Assembly (NCBI RefSeq): GCF_014279595.1
Contig: NZ_CP047943.1
Location: 1,612,001 to 1,676,000 of the forward strand
Length of the DNA: 64,000 bases
Source: Synechococcus sp. RS9909
Lineage (GTDB): Bacteria; Cyanobacteriota; Cyanobacteriia; PCC-6307; Cyanobiaceae
Direction of reading: 5' to 3'
Under the pieces are notes generated by a model. That model was not told where the DNA came from. It saw only the letters and a list, made by a program, of their open reading frames with translations, and made no database searches. Of this stretch, positions 10,465 through 20,572 are shown piece after piece. How positions within the stretch are numbered: the first letter of the stretch is position 1; each line of letters opens with the position of its first letter. Made by a program: the position numbers and the translations under genes.

Positions 10465-10466
10465 GG

Positions 10467-11177
10467 TCAGCGGTTGTCGACGTTGAACAGGATCATGCCG
10501 TTGCCAACCCGGGCTGTCCTGGCCAGGAGGCGCTGATCAGACGATTCGATCGTGAGGGCGCTGAATCCCTCGGCCTCAAGCCGCTCCCACCAGCTCTCGG
10601 CCAGCGCCTGGCGACGGGCTTGGGGCCAAGCCAGCCAGTCGTCCGACACGAGCAGGCGCACGCTGTTGCGGTTCAGTTGGGGTTCGGCGGCAAGAATCAG
10701 CCCATCGGAATCGTCAGCGGCGAGGAACTGCAACAGAGGGTCGAGGCGCGGCAACGCAGCTTCCGGCTCAGGCGCTGGCTCCGGTGCTGGCTCAGGGGCT
10801 GGCTCCGTGGCCGGCTGGTCCGGCAGTAGCCGGGCCTCAGGCAGGGGCGTGGTGGTGAGCTGCTCCACCTGGGGAGATGGGGGTGGGGGTGGCTCGGGGT
10901 GCAGCCGCTGCCACTGCATCACTCCCGCAGCAAGCAGCAGGGCAGGCAGCACAAGCACCAGAGGCCAGAAGAGCGGCGCCAGATCCCGGGGCCAGAACCC
11001 CGGCGTGGAGAGATCACCCTCGCGGTTGCGACGCCACAGCTCCTGCAGACGCAGGCGCAGATCGGCAGCCACAGCGCGGAGATCCTGGGCTAACGACGAC
11101 CAGGGGTTGGCATAGGGAGCCGGAAGCGAACCGCTCTCCTGGACGCCTGGATCGGAACGATCGGATCGATCCGCCAT
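10467..11177 (-). CDS. Hypothetical single-pass membrane protein with Pro/Glu repeat linker
   Basis: I do not recognise a named family. The 236-residue protein has a cytoplasmic N-terminal segment of about 70 residues, one transmembrane helix (FWPLVLVLPALLLAAGVM, near residues 69-86), a low-complexity linker with tandem PAPE units (about 105-140), and a C-terminal alpha/beta-like domain ending in ARVGNGMILFNVDNR. Start spacing to murF is 2 bp, so they are probably co-transcribed. The topology suggests a periplasmic or lumenal C-terminal domain. Confidence 0.75.
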   Translation of the reverse strand: MADRSDRSDPGVQESGSLPAPYANPWSSLAQDLRAVAADLRLRLQELWRRNREGDLSTPGFWPRDLAPLFWPLVLVLPALLLAAGVMQWQRLHPEPPPPPSPQVEQLTTTPLPEARLLPDQPATEPAPEPAPEPAPEPEAALPRLDPLLQFLAADDSDGLILAAEPQLNRNSVRLLVSDDWLAWPQARRQALAESWWERLEAEGFSALTIESSDQRLLARTARVGNGMILFNVDNR

Positions 11178-11183
11178 TCAGGG

Positions 11184-12761
11184 TCAGGAGCGGGAGCGGC
11201 CGAGCAGGCGAGCCAGGGGATTGCGCCGTTGCACCGGAGCAGCCGCAGGGCCTGGCGCTGAAGGGGTGGGCTCGACAGCCACCTGATGCTCCTCCGCAGG
11301 CTGAAGTGCTGAGGGGTCCATCCGGCTGGGATCGGCGTCCTGGCCCTGGGAGAACCGTTCCACGGCCGCCGCATCCGGACTCGGCTCCTTGAGACCACAG
11401 ACATCGCGGTACATCTGGTCGTAGGCGAGGGCGGAGCGATCCCAGCTGTAGTCCTGCCCCATGCCGCGCAGCTGCAGCTCCCGCCAGCTCTCCTGATGGC
11501 GGTAGGCCTCCCAGGCCCGCACCAGGGCGGTGTAGAAATCGACCGGTTCGAAGCGATCGAAACAGAATCCCGTGCCGCTGTGGTGGGCGGGATCGTGGGG
11601 CGGCACCGTGTCGACCAGGCCACCCACCTTGCGCACCACCGGCACGCAGCCGTAGCGCATCGCCATCAGCTGACTGATTCCACAGGGCTCGAAGCGGCTC
11701 GGCATCAGGAAGGCGTCACTGCCGGCGTAGATCAACCGCGACAGGGCATCGTCGTAGGTGAGGAACACGGCGACCCGGCCGGGATGGCGCGAGGCCAGCT
11801 GCCAGAGCCCGGATTCCAGCCCCCGATCGCCGGTGCCGAGCACCACGATCTGGGTGTCGGTGTAAGCGAGCAGCCGGTCGGCCACCTGCAGCAGCAGATC
11901 CACGCCCTTCTGATCCACCAGCCGACTCACCATGCCGAGCAGGAAGGTGTCGGGATTGAGCGTCAGCCCCATCCGCTCCTGCAGCACCCGCTTGTTCTCG
12001 GCCCGACCGGAGAGGTCGTCGGCACTGAAGTTGGCCGGCAGGGTGCGGTCGGTGGCTGGATCCCAGGCCTCCAGATCGAGGCCATTGAGGATGCCGCGCA
12101 GCTTGCCCGAGATGTAATTGAGCAGGCCCTCCAGTTGTTCGCCATATTCGGCCGTGCGGATCTCACTGGCATAGGTAGGCGACACGGCGTTGACCCGATC
12201 GGCGTACAGCAGCGCCGCCGCCATCGTGTGATCTCCCTGCATGTACCAGGGGCACCAGGTCATCCGATCGAGCTTCCAGCGCCAGGGGCCCTGGTATTTG
12301 AGGTTGTGGATCGTGAAGACCGTGCTGATCTCAGGGTCTTGATGCATCCACACCGGAATCATGCCCGTATGCCAGTCATGGCAGTGCAGCACCTGGGGCT
12401 TCCACACATTCCAGGCGAACTCTGCCGCCGCGCTGGCGAAGAAGGTGAAGCGCCAGTCTTCGTCTTCACCGCCGTAGATCCGTTCCGGATCAAACACCGG
12501 ATGACCCACCAGATAGATGGTCATGCCGTTGCTGGGATGGCGTGTTTCGAACACGGCAAACTCGGTGCCCATGGTCTGGGCCCGCCAGATCGGCTCGTCG
12601 GGGATCTGCAGACGGCTCCAGAGCTTGCCGTAGCCCGGCATGATCAGGCGCACATCGTGGCCGAGCTTTGCCAGGGCCGGCGGCAGGGACCCCACCACAT
12701 CGCCCATGCCACCCACCTTGACCATCGGGGCGCACTCGGCAGCAGCGAACAGGATGCGCAT
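11184..12761 (-). CDS. glgA: Glycogen synthase (ADP-glucose starch synthase, GT5)
   Basis: This enzyme extends alpha-1,4-glucan from ADP-glucose in the cytoplasm. It has 525 residues. The N-terminal ADP-glucose-binding motif [13 protein letters not shown] is at residues 16-28, [11 protein letters not shown] lies near residue 145, and the C-terminal GT-B part has [20 protein letters not shown] low-complexity tail of roughly 60 residues, rich in Pro, Ala and Glu, follows the catalytic domains and is longer than in the minimal enzyme. It begins the minus-strand run toward murF. Confidence 0.95.
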   Translation of the reverse strand: MRILFAAAECAPMVKVGGMGDVVGSLPPALAKLGHDVRLIMPGYGKLWSRLQIPDEPIWRAQTMGTEFAVFETRHPSNGMTIYLVGHPVFDPERIYGGEDEDWRFTFFASAAAEFAWNVWKPQVLHCHDWHTGMIPVWMHQDPEISTVFTIHNLKYQGPWRWKLDRMTWCPWYMQGDHTMAAALLYADRVNAVSPTYASEIRTAEYGEQLEGLLNYISGKLRGILNGLDLEAWDPATDRTLPANFSADDLSGRAENKRVLQERMGLTLNPDTFLLGMVSRLVDQKGVDLLLQVADRLLAYTDTQIVVLGTGDRGLESGLWQLASRHPGRVAVFLTYDDALSRLIYAGSDAFLMPSRFEPCGISQLMAMRYGCVPVVRKVGGLVDTVPPHDPAHHSGTGFCFDRFEPVDFYTALVRAWEAYRHQESWRELQLRGMGQDYSWDRSALAYDQMYRDVCGLKEPSPDAAAVERFSQGQDADPSRMDPSALQPAEEHQVAVEPTPSAPGPAAAPVQRRNPLARLLGRSRS

Positions 12762-12814
12762 GGACGGGGAGGCCCCAGGAAGGCGCCGCGACTTTAAGGG
12801 GAATCGGTGCCGGT

Positions 12815-13516
12815 TCAGGGAATCACCGTGACCGGGGTGCCCAGTCGCACCAGGTCGAACACCTCCTGCACGTTTTCCTCATAGAGACGCACGCAGCCAT
12901 GGGACACAGCCCGGCCGACGGTCCAGCGGTAGGGGGTGCCATGGAAACCGGCGACGGTGCAGCCATCGATATCGAGGTATTGCTCACCATCCCAGCCATT
13001 GCGGCCCTTGCAATCGCGATAGAAGCCGATCCAGCGGGATCCGAGGGGATTGCGCTCCCCCTGGCCGATCCGTTCACCGGTCACGGGGTGCACCCAGATC
13101 GGCTCAGACACCTTTTCGAGCACCCGATGGCGGCCGGCGGGCGTCTCCCAGCCCACCGTGCCCACCGCCGCAGGGAAGCGATGGGTCAGCTCGCCATCCT
13201 TCAGCACCATCAGCTGGCGATGGGTGCGGTCGAGCACCAGCTGCACACCCACCGTCTGAAACAGATCGGGAGGGATCCGCGCCAGCGACTCCTGCTCCGA
13301 GATCGGCTGGGCCAAAGGCGGAATCGGATCGGCGGCTCGATCTGCGGGCGGGGCTGAAGGCGACGATTCAGCACCGCCGATTTCGCCCTCCACCCTGGCC
13401 GGTTCGGGAACCATGGCCTGGCAGGGGGAGACCAGCAACAGGCCCAATGCCATGGCAAGCGACAGGAGACGTGCGCTGCGGAAACGCGACAGAGAAACAG
13501 CCAACAACACAGTCAA
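12815..13516 (-). CDS. L,D-transpeptidase (YkuD domain), exported
   Basis: This is a periplasmic peptidoglycan cross-linking or anchoring enzyme of 233 residues. A signal peptide is visible ([18 protein letters not shown]), then a low-complexity segment, then the YkuD domain from about residue 90. The catalytic signature is complete: [20 protein letters not shown], with the active Cys in SHGCVRL. ATG at 13516 is used; an internal ATG 21 codons later would also leave a usable signal peptide. Confidence 0.88.
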   Translation of the reverse strand: MTVLLAVSLSRFRSARLLSLAMALGLLLVSPCQAMVPEPARVEGEIGGAESSPSAPPADRAADPIPPLAQPISEQESLARIPPDLFQTVGVQLVLDRTHRQLMVLKDGELTHRFPAAVGTVGWETPAGRHRVLEKVSEPIWVHPVTGERIGQGERNPLGSRWIGFYRDCKGRNGWDGEQYLDIDGCTVAGFHGTPYRWTVGRAVSHGCVRLYEENVQEVFDLVRLGTPVTVIP

Positions 13517-13545
13517 CAGCGATGGCGAGGCCGCACCTTCTTTAG

Positions 13546-14417
<872 letters not shown>

Positions 14418-14430
<13 letters not shown>

Positions 14431-16220
14431 CCCGTGGCGGAGTCATTGTGATCACCCGCGTGGTGATCACCCGCTTGAACAGCGCGGCGCAGGGCCAAGC
14501 GCAGGGCCGCATCGCGCCCGCGATCGGTGCGCACCCGCAGCAGGGCCGGACGGCCCTGGGCCCAGCCCCAGTCGAGGGCCTCAGCCAGATCCTCGAGGCA
14601 GGCCACCGCACGACCAGGCACCCCATGGGCTGCGGCCAGAGCGAGATGGTCGACGGCCTGGGGCATGGCGAAGAGCTGGTCGAACTGATCCGCTGAAGCC
14701 ACCGGCACCGGCAGTTGCGCAAAGATGCCACCGCCATCGTTATCAATCAGCAGCACCAGAAGAGGCGGACCCTGCGCCGAGGCGAGCAGCCAACCGTTGC
14801 TGTCGTGCAGCAGGGCGAGATCGCCCGTCAGCAGCAGGGTGCGTCCATGGGCGCGGGCAAGGCCGAGCGCCAACGACAAGGTGCCATCAATCCCGGAGGC
14901 CCCCCGGAAGCTGATGCAGCGATGCCGACCACGCTCCGCCAGGGCGAACGCCTGCCAATCCCGCACCGGACTGCTGGCCGCAAGCATCACGGCGCAGTCG
15001 GCGGGCAACAAGGTTGGCAAGGCGCACATCAGGGCCGGTTCGCTGAAGGCCCCGCGCGCAGGAAGCTGCGCTTCCAACCAGGTCCGCAGCGCCTGATCCT
15101 GCTGCTGCCAGAGCTGGCGCAGCGCCTGGGAGGGGCCCTCAGCCGCTGCAGCCTCAGGACACTCCAAGGCCAGGGCCTGCCACCACGAAGCCAGACCTCC
15201 AGACCACTGGCTGGCCAGCCGCAACGGATCGAGACCGCGCCGCTCCCCCTCGCTGATCACCACCTGGGGGCCAACCAGCGACTGCAGCCAGCGCTCCAGC
15301 CTGCGACTGGCCGGCATCGGGCCGAGCCGCAACACCTGCAGGTCCCGCGGCTCCAGCCCATCGAGCAGGGGCAGGGCATCGGGAAGCAAGAGATCCCAGG
15401 CGTGGATCTGTCCCGGCAGATCGGCAGGAATGGCGGCGAGGGGATCCACCAGCAGCGGCCAGCCGCTGCGCTGCTGCCAGGCGCCAAGGGCATGGCAATA
15501 GGCTCCATGCTGATGCGGCTGGCCCCGCCACGGTCCGGCGATCACCACACCGGGACGATCGGGATCGAGGCGGCACTGGGCGTCCAAGGCCGGTGCTGCG
15601 GACCGGCGCTCGGACGCCGCCACGGCAGAGGCATCCGCCCAGGCCCGCCAGACCTGGTCCTGCTCCTGCGCCGAGGGATGGAGCGGCTCCTCAAAGGGCA
15701 GGTTGAGGTGCACCGGGCCGGGCCAGCGATGGGCCTCCCCCCAGGCCTGAACCGCCAGCGCCTGCAGCGCCTTGGGCGCCATCCGATCGATCCCGGCGGG
15801 ATCGCCGTGGCCGATCCAGCGGCAGACGCTGCGCAGGAACGTCTCCTGATTCACCGTTTGATTGGCACCGCACTGCTTGAGCCGTTCGGGGCGATCGGCA
15901 CTGAGCAAGAGCAAGGGCAAACAGGACCGATCCGCCTCCACCGCCGCCGGCAGCAGATTGGCCACGGCCGTGCCGGAGGTGGTGATCACCGCCACGCCCC
16001 GACCGCTCCCAGCGGCGATGCCCAGGGCATGAAAGGCGGCGGAGCGCTCATCGATGGCGGTGATCAAGGTCAGGCGACCACGGCGGGCCAACCCACCGAC
16101 GGCATGGGCCAGCGGACCGCTGCGACTGCCGGGGCAGAGCACCAGATGGCGAAGGCCCTGGGCGCAGAATCCCTCCAGCAGGGTCAAGGCGGCCTGCAGA
16201 TTGGCGATCGATCGCGTCAA
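14418..16220 (-). CDS. menD: 2-succinyl-5-enolpyruvyl-6-hydroxy-3-cyclohexene-1-carboxylate synthase
   Basis: This thiamine-diphosphate enzyme acts two steps before MenB in phylloquinone synthesis. [32 protein letters not shown] (catalytic Glu) and [19 protein letters not shown] are clear at the N-terminus, and the ThDP motif region [14 protein letters not shown] is near the C-terminus. No in-frame ATG lies near the conserved start. I chose TTG at 16220 ([15 protein letters not shown]), giving about 600 residues; the frame stays open upstream to 16457 but there overlaps lepB with unconserved sequence. Confidence 0.92.
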
Positions 16221-16256
16221 GCGAGGATGGCAGTGCTGATGGGATCCTCGGTGAGC

Positions 16257-16871
16257 ATGACAACGGACCCCAGGCCTCAGACAAGCGGACCGGCCTGGCG
16301 GAACCTGCTGGTGTGGGTGCTGGTGGCGCTGCTGTTGCGCTGGTTGGTGCTCGAACCGCGCTGGATCCCCTCCGGCTCGATGCTGCCCACCCTGCAACTG
16401 CAGGACCGGATTCTGGTGGAGAAGCTGCGGCCAAGATGGGCGGAGCTGCGCCACCAACCCTTGCCCCTGGGCAGCGTGGTGGTGTTCGGGGCGCCGCCCC
16501 GGCTGGTGGAGGCGGGCTACGACCCGAACGCAGCCCTGATCAAACGGGTGGTGGGACGGCCCGGTGACACCCTGGAAGTGCGCGACGGGGTGTTATTCCG
16601 CAACGGACAGATGGTGAGCGAGCCCTGGCTGGACACACCGATCGACTATTCCCTGGCAGCGGTGACGGTGCCGGAGGATCAGCTCTGGGTGCTGGGAGAC
16701 AACCGCAACGCCAGCCTGGATTCCCATCTCTGGGGTTCGCTGCCGCAGGATCGGGTGATCGGCACCGCCGTATGGCGCTACTGGCCGCTGAATCGGTTCG
16801 GTCCGATTCGGTTCCCCCACCCGGATGCGGAGCTTGCGCATCAGACAGCTGCGGTAGGGTCAACGTCGTGA
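16257..16871 (+). CDS. lepB: Signal peptidase I
   Basis: This membrane serine protease removes signal peptides. From ATG at 16257 it has 204 residues: one N-terminal transmembrane helix (NLLVWVLVALLLRWLVL), the catalytic Ser in WIPSGSMLPTL, the general-base Lys in ALIKRVVGRPGDTLEV, and the C-terminal box VLGDNRNASLDSH. Other in-frame ATGs at 16227 and 16239 would add up to 10 residues. It diverges from menD with only about 36 bp between starts. Confidence 0.93.
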   Translation: MTTDPRPQTSGPAWRNLLVWVLVALLLRWLVLEPRWIPSGSMLPTLQLQDRILVEKLRPRWAELRHQPLPLGSVVVFGAPPRLVEAGYDPNAALIKRVVGRPGDTLEVRDGVLFRNGQMVSEPWLDTPIDYSLAAVTVPEDQLWVLGDNRNASLDSHLWGSLPQDRVIGTAVWRYWPLNRFGPIRFPHPDAELAHQTAAVGSTS

Positions 16872-16886
16872 CGGAGAGCACACGGG

Positions 16887-17240
16887 ATGTTCAACCCGGA
16901 GTTCCTGACCACCGATAGCCAGGACGGACAACCCGTCAACGGTCTGATTCAGTACCTGCAGGATCAGTCGCCCGATGTGCTGCAACGGGTTGCCAAATCG
17001 GCCAGCGGCGACATCCAGGACATCATTCGCCACAACGTGCAGGGGCTGCTGGGCATGCTCCCCGGCGAACATTTCGATGTGAAGGTGACGGCAAGCCGCG
17101 ACAATCTCGCCAATTTGCTGGCCTCAGCGATGATGACGGGGTATTTCCTGCGTCAGATGGAACAGCGCAAGGAGCTGGAGGAAGCTCTTTTTGGTGACGA
17201 TCAGATGGCGGTGAATCCCGACGACGATCTGCGTCTCTGA
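16887..17240 (+). CDS. DUF760 domain protein
   Basis: This is a 117-residue soluble protein of a family widespread in cyanobacteria and chloroplasts. The LIQYLQDQSPDVLQRVAKSAS and NVQGLLGMLPGEHFDVKV blocks are the family core, and the C-terminus is acidic. It lies 15 bp after lepB and may share its transcript. Its function is unknown. Confidence 0.85.
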   Translation: MFNPEFLTTDSQDGQPVNGLIQYLQDQSPDVLQRVAKSASGDIQDIIRHNVQGLLGMLPGEHFDVKVTASRDNLANLLASAMMTGYFLRQMEQRKELEEALFGDDQMAVNPDDDLRL

Positions 17241-18434
17241 TCACGTGGTTTCCGGATCCGAGGGCACCAGCTTGAGATCGAGCAGCCGTTGATCGAGCGC
17301 CCCAAGAAAACTCCAGTTGCCCTCACTCGGTGCCCAGGTGCGAGCGTTCAGTTCCGCCCGCAACTGCTGCACCCGCTCCGGCGTGAAGGGCAAGGGAGCG
17401 CTGTAGTGGGCGGGCACCAGCCAGCGCAGATCGGGCAGGGCTTCGAGTTGTTCCAGCCAGGCCAGCAGGGTGCGACGGGCGCGGGGGAGCACCAACCGCT
17501 CCAGCACCGGTGCCACCTGCAGTTTGGGGGTGGTCTCCCCCATCAAGCGTGCGGCATCGGCCTGCCAGCCGGGTTGCCAGGCAAAGGGATAGAGCCCGAA
17601 GTGGGCCCGGGCATTGCGCAGGCCGGGGCGGAAGGCACGGCGCATAAGCTCGGCCAGGCCCGGAATTTCCAGGGGCTGCGGGCGTAAATACGACGCGAAC
17701 AGCACCAAACGGGCCCAGCCACGGCGCCTGGCCTCCGGCGTATCGGTGAGGGGCGCATCGCCACGATCGCGGGCATGGAAGAGCAACGGGGTGGGATCGC
17801 GATCGAAGATCGCGGGCGGGGTGGCCGAAATCCCCACCAGAGCATCGGTGATCAACAGACTCCCCGAGGGACGATGCAGGCAACTGATCTCCTGAAACCG
17901 ACCCACACCGAGATCGAGGGGGCCCAGCGAGAACCAGTGGCAGACCTCAGGGTGAGGCACACCGTCTTCAAGTAGCAGGCGCCGACGGCTGCGGGGAATG
18001 CCTAGCCAGCTGAGCGGCAGCGGCAGGGGGAAACTCCACTGGCCGGGGCAGAGCCAGAGCTGGGCGTTGGGAAAAGCCCGAGCCAAGGGAGCGAGTGGCA
18101 GCTTGTGCTCCAGACCGGAGGCGGTGGGCAACACGATCGTGCACACGGGCCCATGCTCGACTTCCAGAGCCTGGAGGGCTGCACGCAATTCGGCCGTGGG
18201 GGGCAGCGGATTCACCAGCATCAAGCCGCCCGGCACCTTCACCACCGTGAGCCGAATCGGCACCGCCACGTAATACACGCCCTGGAGCTGCACGAAGCTC
18301 CACACCTGGCCGGGGATCAGCTCCTCCATGCAGGTGGCCCGGCGGCCATAGGGATACAGAGGCAGCAAGGGCCACCAAGGCCAGCGTTGATCGCGCCTCG
18401 ACAAATCGGCTCCAAAAACAACGTTGACGAGCAA
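17241..18434 (-). CDS. DUF4336 domain protein (metallo-beta-lactamase-like fold)
   Basis: This 397-residue protein is typical of cyanobacteria and plastids. The family pattern is seen in WSFVQLQGVYYVAVPIRLTV, GGLMLVNPLPPT, IVLPTASGLEHKLPLAPLAR and the late VPAHYSAPLPF. The start is uncertain; ATG at 18434 is used, although the conserved region begins about 12 residues later. The family is related to MBL hydrolases, but the usual HxHxDH cluster is not evident, so catalysis is doubtful. It is convergent with DUF760; the stops abut. Confidence 0.8.
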   Translation of the reverse strand: MLVNVVFGADLSRRDQRWPWWPLLPLYPYGRRATCMEELIPGQVWSFVQLQGVYYVAVPIRLTVVKVPGGLMLVNPLPPTAELRAALQALEVEHGPVCTIVLPTASGLEHKLPLAPLARAFPNAQLWLCPGQWSFPLPLPLSWLGIPRSRRRLLLEDGVPHPEVCHWFSLGPLDLGVGRFQEISCLHRPSGSLLITDALVGISATPPAIFDRDPTPLLFHARDRGDAPLTDTPEARRRGWARLVLFASYLRPQPLEIPGLAELMRRAFRPGLRNARAHFGLYPFAWQPGWQADAARLMGETTPKLQVAPVLERLVLPRARRTLLAWLEQLEALPDLRWLVPAHYSAPLPFTPERVQQLRAELNARTWAPSEGNWSFLGALDQRLLDLKLVPSDPETT

Positions 18435-18512
18435 TGTAAGTGCTCTGTCTGGCCACTCCTGGGAATTGATCAGGCGATGGTTGCCGCATCGAGGTCTGGG
18501 GCGTGACCTTGC

Positions 18513-18866
18513 TCAGATTGTGGGTTCCGCCCAAGCGGCAATCTGCCCCGTGAAGGCCTCCAGATGTCGCTCGGAGCCCTCGAGCAAATGGCTGTAGACC
18601 CGGCCCAGGGCCGAATCCTCCAGGCCGAGCATCGCCTCCTGCAAATCCGTGTTGGCATACTCGCCGCTGGGAAGCCCGGTGATCGCATCAACAGCCAGAT
18701 CGGAACGCTCAGCGACACGCAACAAGGCGTTGAAATGGCGATCTTCCGACTCGGCAATGCGTGAGAACACACTCAGGCCGGTCTGGGTCGCGAGCTGTTC
18801 ATACAAATCACCAGCCAGCTTCTCCTCTTCCAGCATGTAAAGCAGGTCCTCAGCCTGCTCAGCCAT
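18513..18866 (-). CDS. DUF2202 ferritin-like protein
   Basis: This is a 117-residue helical protein of the DUF2202 family, which adopts a ferritin-like bundle. The core motif is LLYMLEEEKLAGDLYEQLA, with possible metal ligands in the EEEK and ESEDRHFNALL segments. ATG at 18866 (MAEQAEDLLYM) is chosen because it starts right before the conserved helix; a 46-residue upstream extension is unconserved. It is divergent from feoA in an iron-handling neighbourhood, suggesting a role with iron or oxidative stress, which is inference. Confidence 0.8.
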   Translation of the reverse strand: MAEQAEDLLYMLEEEKLAGDLYEQLATQTGLSVFSRIAESEDRHFNALLRVAERSDLAVDAITGLPSGEYANTDLQEAMLGLEDSALGRVYSHLLEGSERHLEAFTGQIAAWAEPTI

Positions 18867-19004
18867 GAGGGAGCCCCCACGGGACGAGAATGGCCTGGGC
18901 ATGACACTGCTCCAAAAAACAACAGTTTCACGATAACGAGATATCAAAAAAGAGACGGGTCTTGACCGATCAAAATCTGACATCATGTTTCCGTTGTCAC
19001 GCAA

Positions 19005-19030
19005 GTGATTCGCAATAGCAGTAGAATCAC
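19005..19030 (+). promoter_or_regulatory. 7-12-7 inverted repeat at feoA start, overlapping a Fur-like box
   Basis: GTGATTC and GAATCAC form perfect 7-bp arms separated by 12 bp, ending 3 bp before the feoA ATG. The left half belongs to GCAAGTGATTCGCAA, which recurs almost exactly upstream of the Crp-like gene at 25286. It could be a Fur-type operator or a hairpin covering the ribosome site; no ordinary Shine-Dalgarno sequence is visible. Function is inferred. Confidence 0.45.
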
Positions 19031-19033
19031 GGC

Positions 19034-19288
19034 ATGACCAAGCCCACCACCCTCATCCCCCTCAGCCAGGCGCGCGCCGGCCAGCGGGTCCGCATTCACT
19101 CCCTGCCCCAGCACCCCGAGTGCCGCAGCCGCCTCGCCGCCATGGGAATCCAGATCAACTCCGAGCTGGAGGTGCTCAGACTTGGCGCCCCAGGGGGCCT
19201 TCTGCACCTCGCCAACGGCTTCCTCGAGTTCATGCTGCGCCGGGATATAGCCCATCACATGACCGTGGAGCTGGTGGCGAGCGCCTGA
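19034..19288 (+). CDS. feoA: FeoA family protein
   Basis: This is an 84-residue SH3-like protein. The family helps FeoB, the GTP-dependent ferrous iron channel of the inner membrane. Recognisable features are LSQARAGQRVRIHSLP, a CRSRLAAMGI segment and the beta-strand end HHMTVELV. It is separated by over 7 kb from feoB, which is unusual because the two are commonly adjacent. Confidence 0.85.
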   Translation: MTKPTTLIPLSQARAGQRVRIHSLPQHPECRSRLAAMGIQINSELEVLRLGAPGGLLHLANGFLEFMLRRDIAHHMTVELVASA

Positions 19289-19343
19289 GAGCAAAAGCCC
19301 AGGCTGGAATCTTGCTAGCCTGAGATAACGACACAATGATTCC

Positions 19344-20030
19344 ATGTGCCCATTGCAACTTGATGGCGCCAGCTCGGCTCCAACCTTGACGGCTCGAGAC
19401 TGGGATGCGCGCTATCGGCAGGGCACGGACCGCTGGGAGCTGGGCATGGCAGCGCCACCGCTGCAAGCCTTTCTCGAGCAGCACCCCCTGGCACCCAAGC
19501 CCACTGGGACGGTGCTGGTGCCCGGTTGCGGGCGCGGCCATGAAGCCGCCCTGTTGGCCCGCCTAGGCTTCGATGTGGTGGGGCTGGATTTCAGCGTTGA
19601 AGCAATCCGTGAAGCCCGGCGTCTGCAGGGTGAACACGAGAACTTGCGCTGGCTTCAGGCCGACCTGTTCAATGGCGCCGCCCTGGACAGAGCCGGTCTG
19701 GGGGCCCACAGCCTCAGCGGCGTGGTGGAGCACACCTGCTTCTGCGCCATCGATCCCAGCCAACGCGACCACTACCGCAGCACGGTCGATCGCCTGCTGG
19801 AGCCGGGGGGATGGTTGCTCGGGGTGTTTTTCTGCCATGACCGGCCCGGTGGCCCTCCCTACGGCAGCGATGCGGAGCAACTGGCGGCGAGCTGGTCGCA
19901 GATCGGCTTCACCGGCGTGATCTGGGAGCCGGCCCAGGGCTCGGTGGCGCAGCGCAGTGATGAATGGCTTGGGCTCTGGCGCAAACCGAGCCAGGCTGAC
20001 AACGAAGCCATCCCGGCAGGTTCGCGATGA
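19344..20030 (+). CDS. TPMT-family SAM-dependent methyltransferase
   Basis: This 228-residue soluble enzyme belongs to the thiopurine/thiol/halide methyltransferase family. The opening WDARYRQGTDRWELG, SAM motif VLVPGCGRGHEAALLARLGF and VVEHTCFCAIDP are diagnostic. Relatives methylate sulfide, thiols or halides. Its position near a sulfide:quinone oxidoreductase makes sulfur detoxification plausible, but the substrate is inference. Its stop overlaps the start of the next gene by 4 bp. Confidence 0.85.
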   Translation: MCPLQLDGASSAPTLTARDWDARYRQGTDRWELGMAAPPLQAFLEQHPLAPKPTGTVLVPGCGRGHEAALLARLGFDVVGLDFSVEAIREARRLQGEHENLRWLQADLFNGAALDRAGLGAHSLSGVVEHTCFCAIDPSQRDHYRSTVDRLLEPGGWLLGVFFCHDRPGGPPYGSDAEQLAASWSQIGFTGVIWEPAQGSVAQRSDEWLGLWRKPSQADNEAIPAGSR

Positions 20031-20572
20031 CCCACCCCAACTCTCTGCAGGAACGGCTCACGCGCTGGGGCTTCAGCTGGGCCGGCCTGCGCGATAACCG
20101 CCACGGTGAATGGTGGGTGCTCGCCCAGATGACCCTGATCGCAGCCCACGCACTGCCACCGGAACCATCGCTGCAGGCCCTGGGCTGGCACTGGCCTCTG
20201 GTCTGGCGCGGGGTCGGTGGCTTGGTGGTGCTGATCGGCGTGGCTGTGGGCGCCCAGGCGGTGTTCCACCTGGGCGATTCCCTCAGTCCGCTGCCGGAAC
20301 CGATGCCCGGTGCCGCCCTGGTGACCGAGGGGGCCTATGGCCGCTGCCGTCATCCGCTGTATCAATCGCTGTTGTTGTGTTCGCTGGGTGTGGTGCTGCT
20401 GTTGGGGAGTCTGCTGCACCTGGGCCTGCTGCTCGCCCTGGCCCTCGTGCTGGGCTGGAAGGCGCGGCGGGAAGAGGCTCGCCTCTGCGCTGAGCATCCG
20501 GATTACGCGACCTATCAGCAGACCACGGCTGCGATCGTGCCCTTTCTGCCCTGGCTGGATTGGCGCGGTTGA
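20027..20572 (+). CDS. Isoprenylcysteine carboxyl methyltransferase-like integral membrane methyltransferase
   Basis: This 181-residue protein has about four hydrophobic segments and the C-terminal signature of the ICMT/PEMT superfamily: VTEGAYGRCRHPLYQSLLL followed by ARREEARLCAEHPDYATYQQ. Such proteins methylate small or lipid substrates at the membrane. It is translationally coupled to the TPMT-like gene. The last 290 bp are overlapped on the opposite strand by the long reading frame of the sulfide:quinone reductase gene. Confidence 0.82.
   Translation: MTHPNSLQERLTRWGFSWAGLRDNRHGEWWVLAQMTLIAAHALPPEPSLQALGWHWPLVWRGVGGLVVLIGVAVGAQAVFHLGDSLSPLPEPMPGAALVTEGAYGRCRHPLYQSLLLCSLGVVLLLGSLLHLGLLLALALVLGWKARREEARLCAEHPDYATYQQTTAAIVPFLPWLDWRG

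Noticed and set aside
14715-16256. Long plus-strand extension of lepB upstream
   Set aside because: It is antisense to menD; signal peptidase begins at 16257, right before its membrane helix.
18961-18973. TTGACCGATCAA near feoA as an Fnr/Crp site
   Set aside because: Half-sites have a 4-bp spacer instead of 6, and there is no second copy at related genes.
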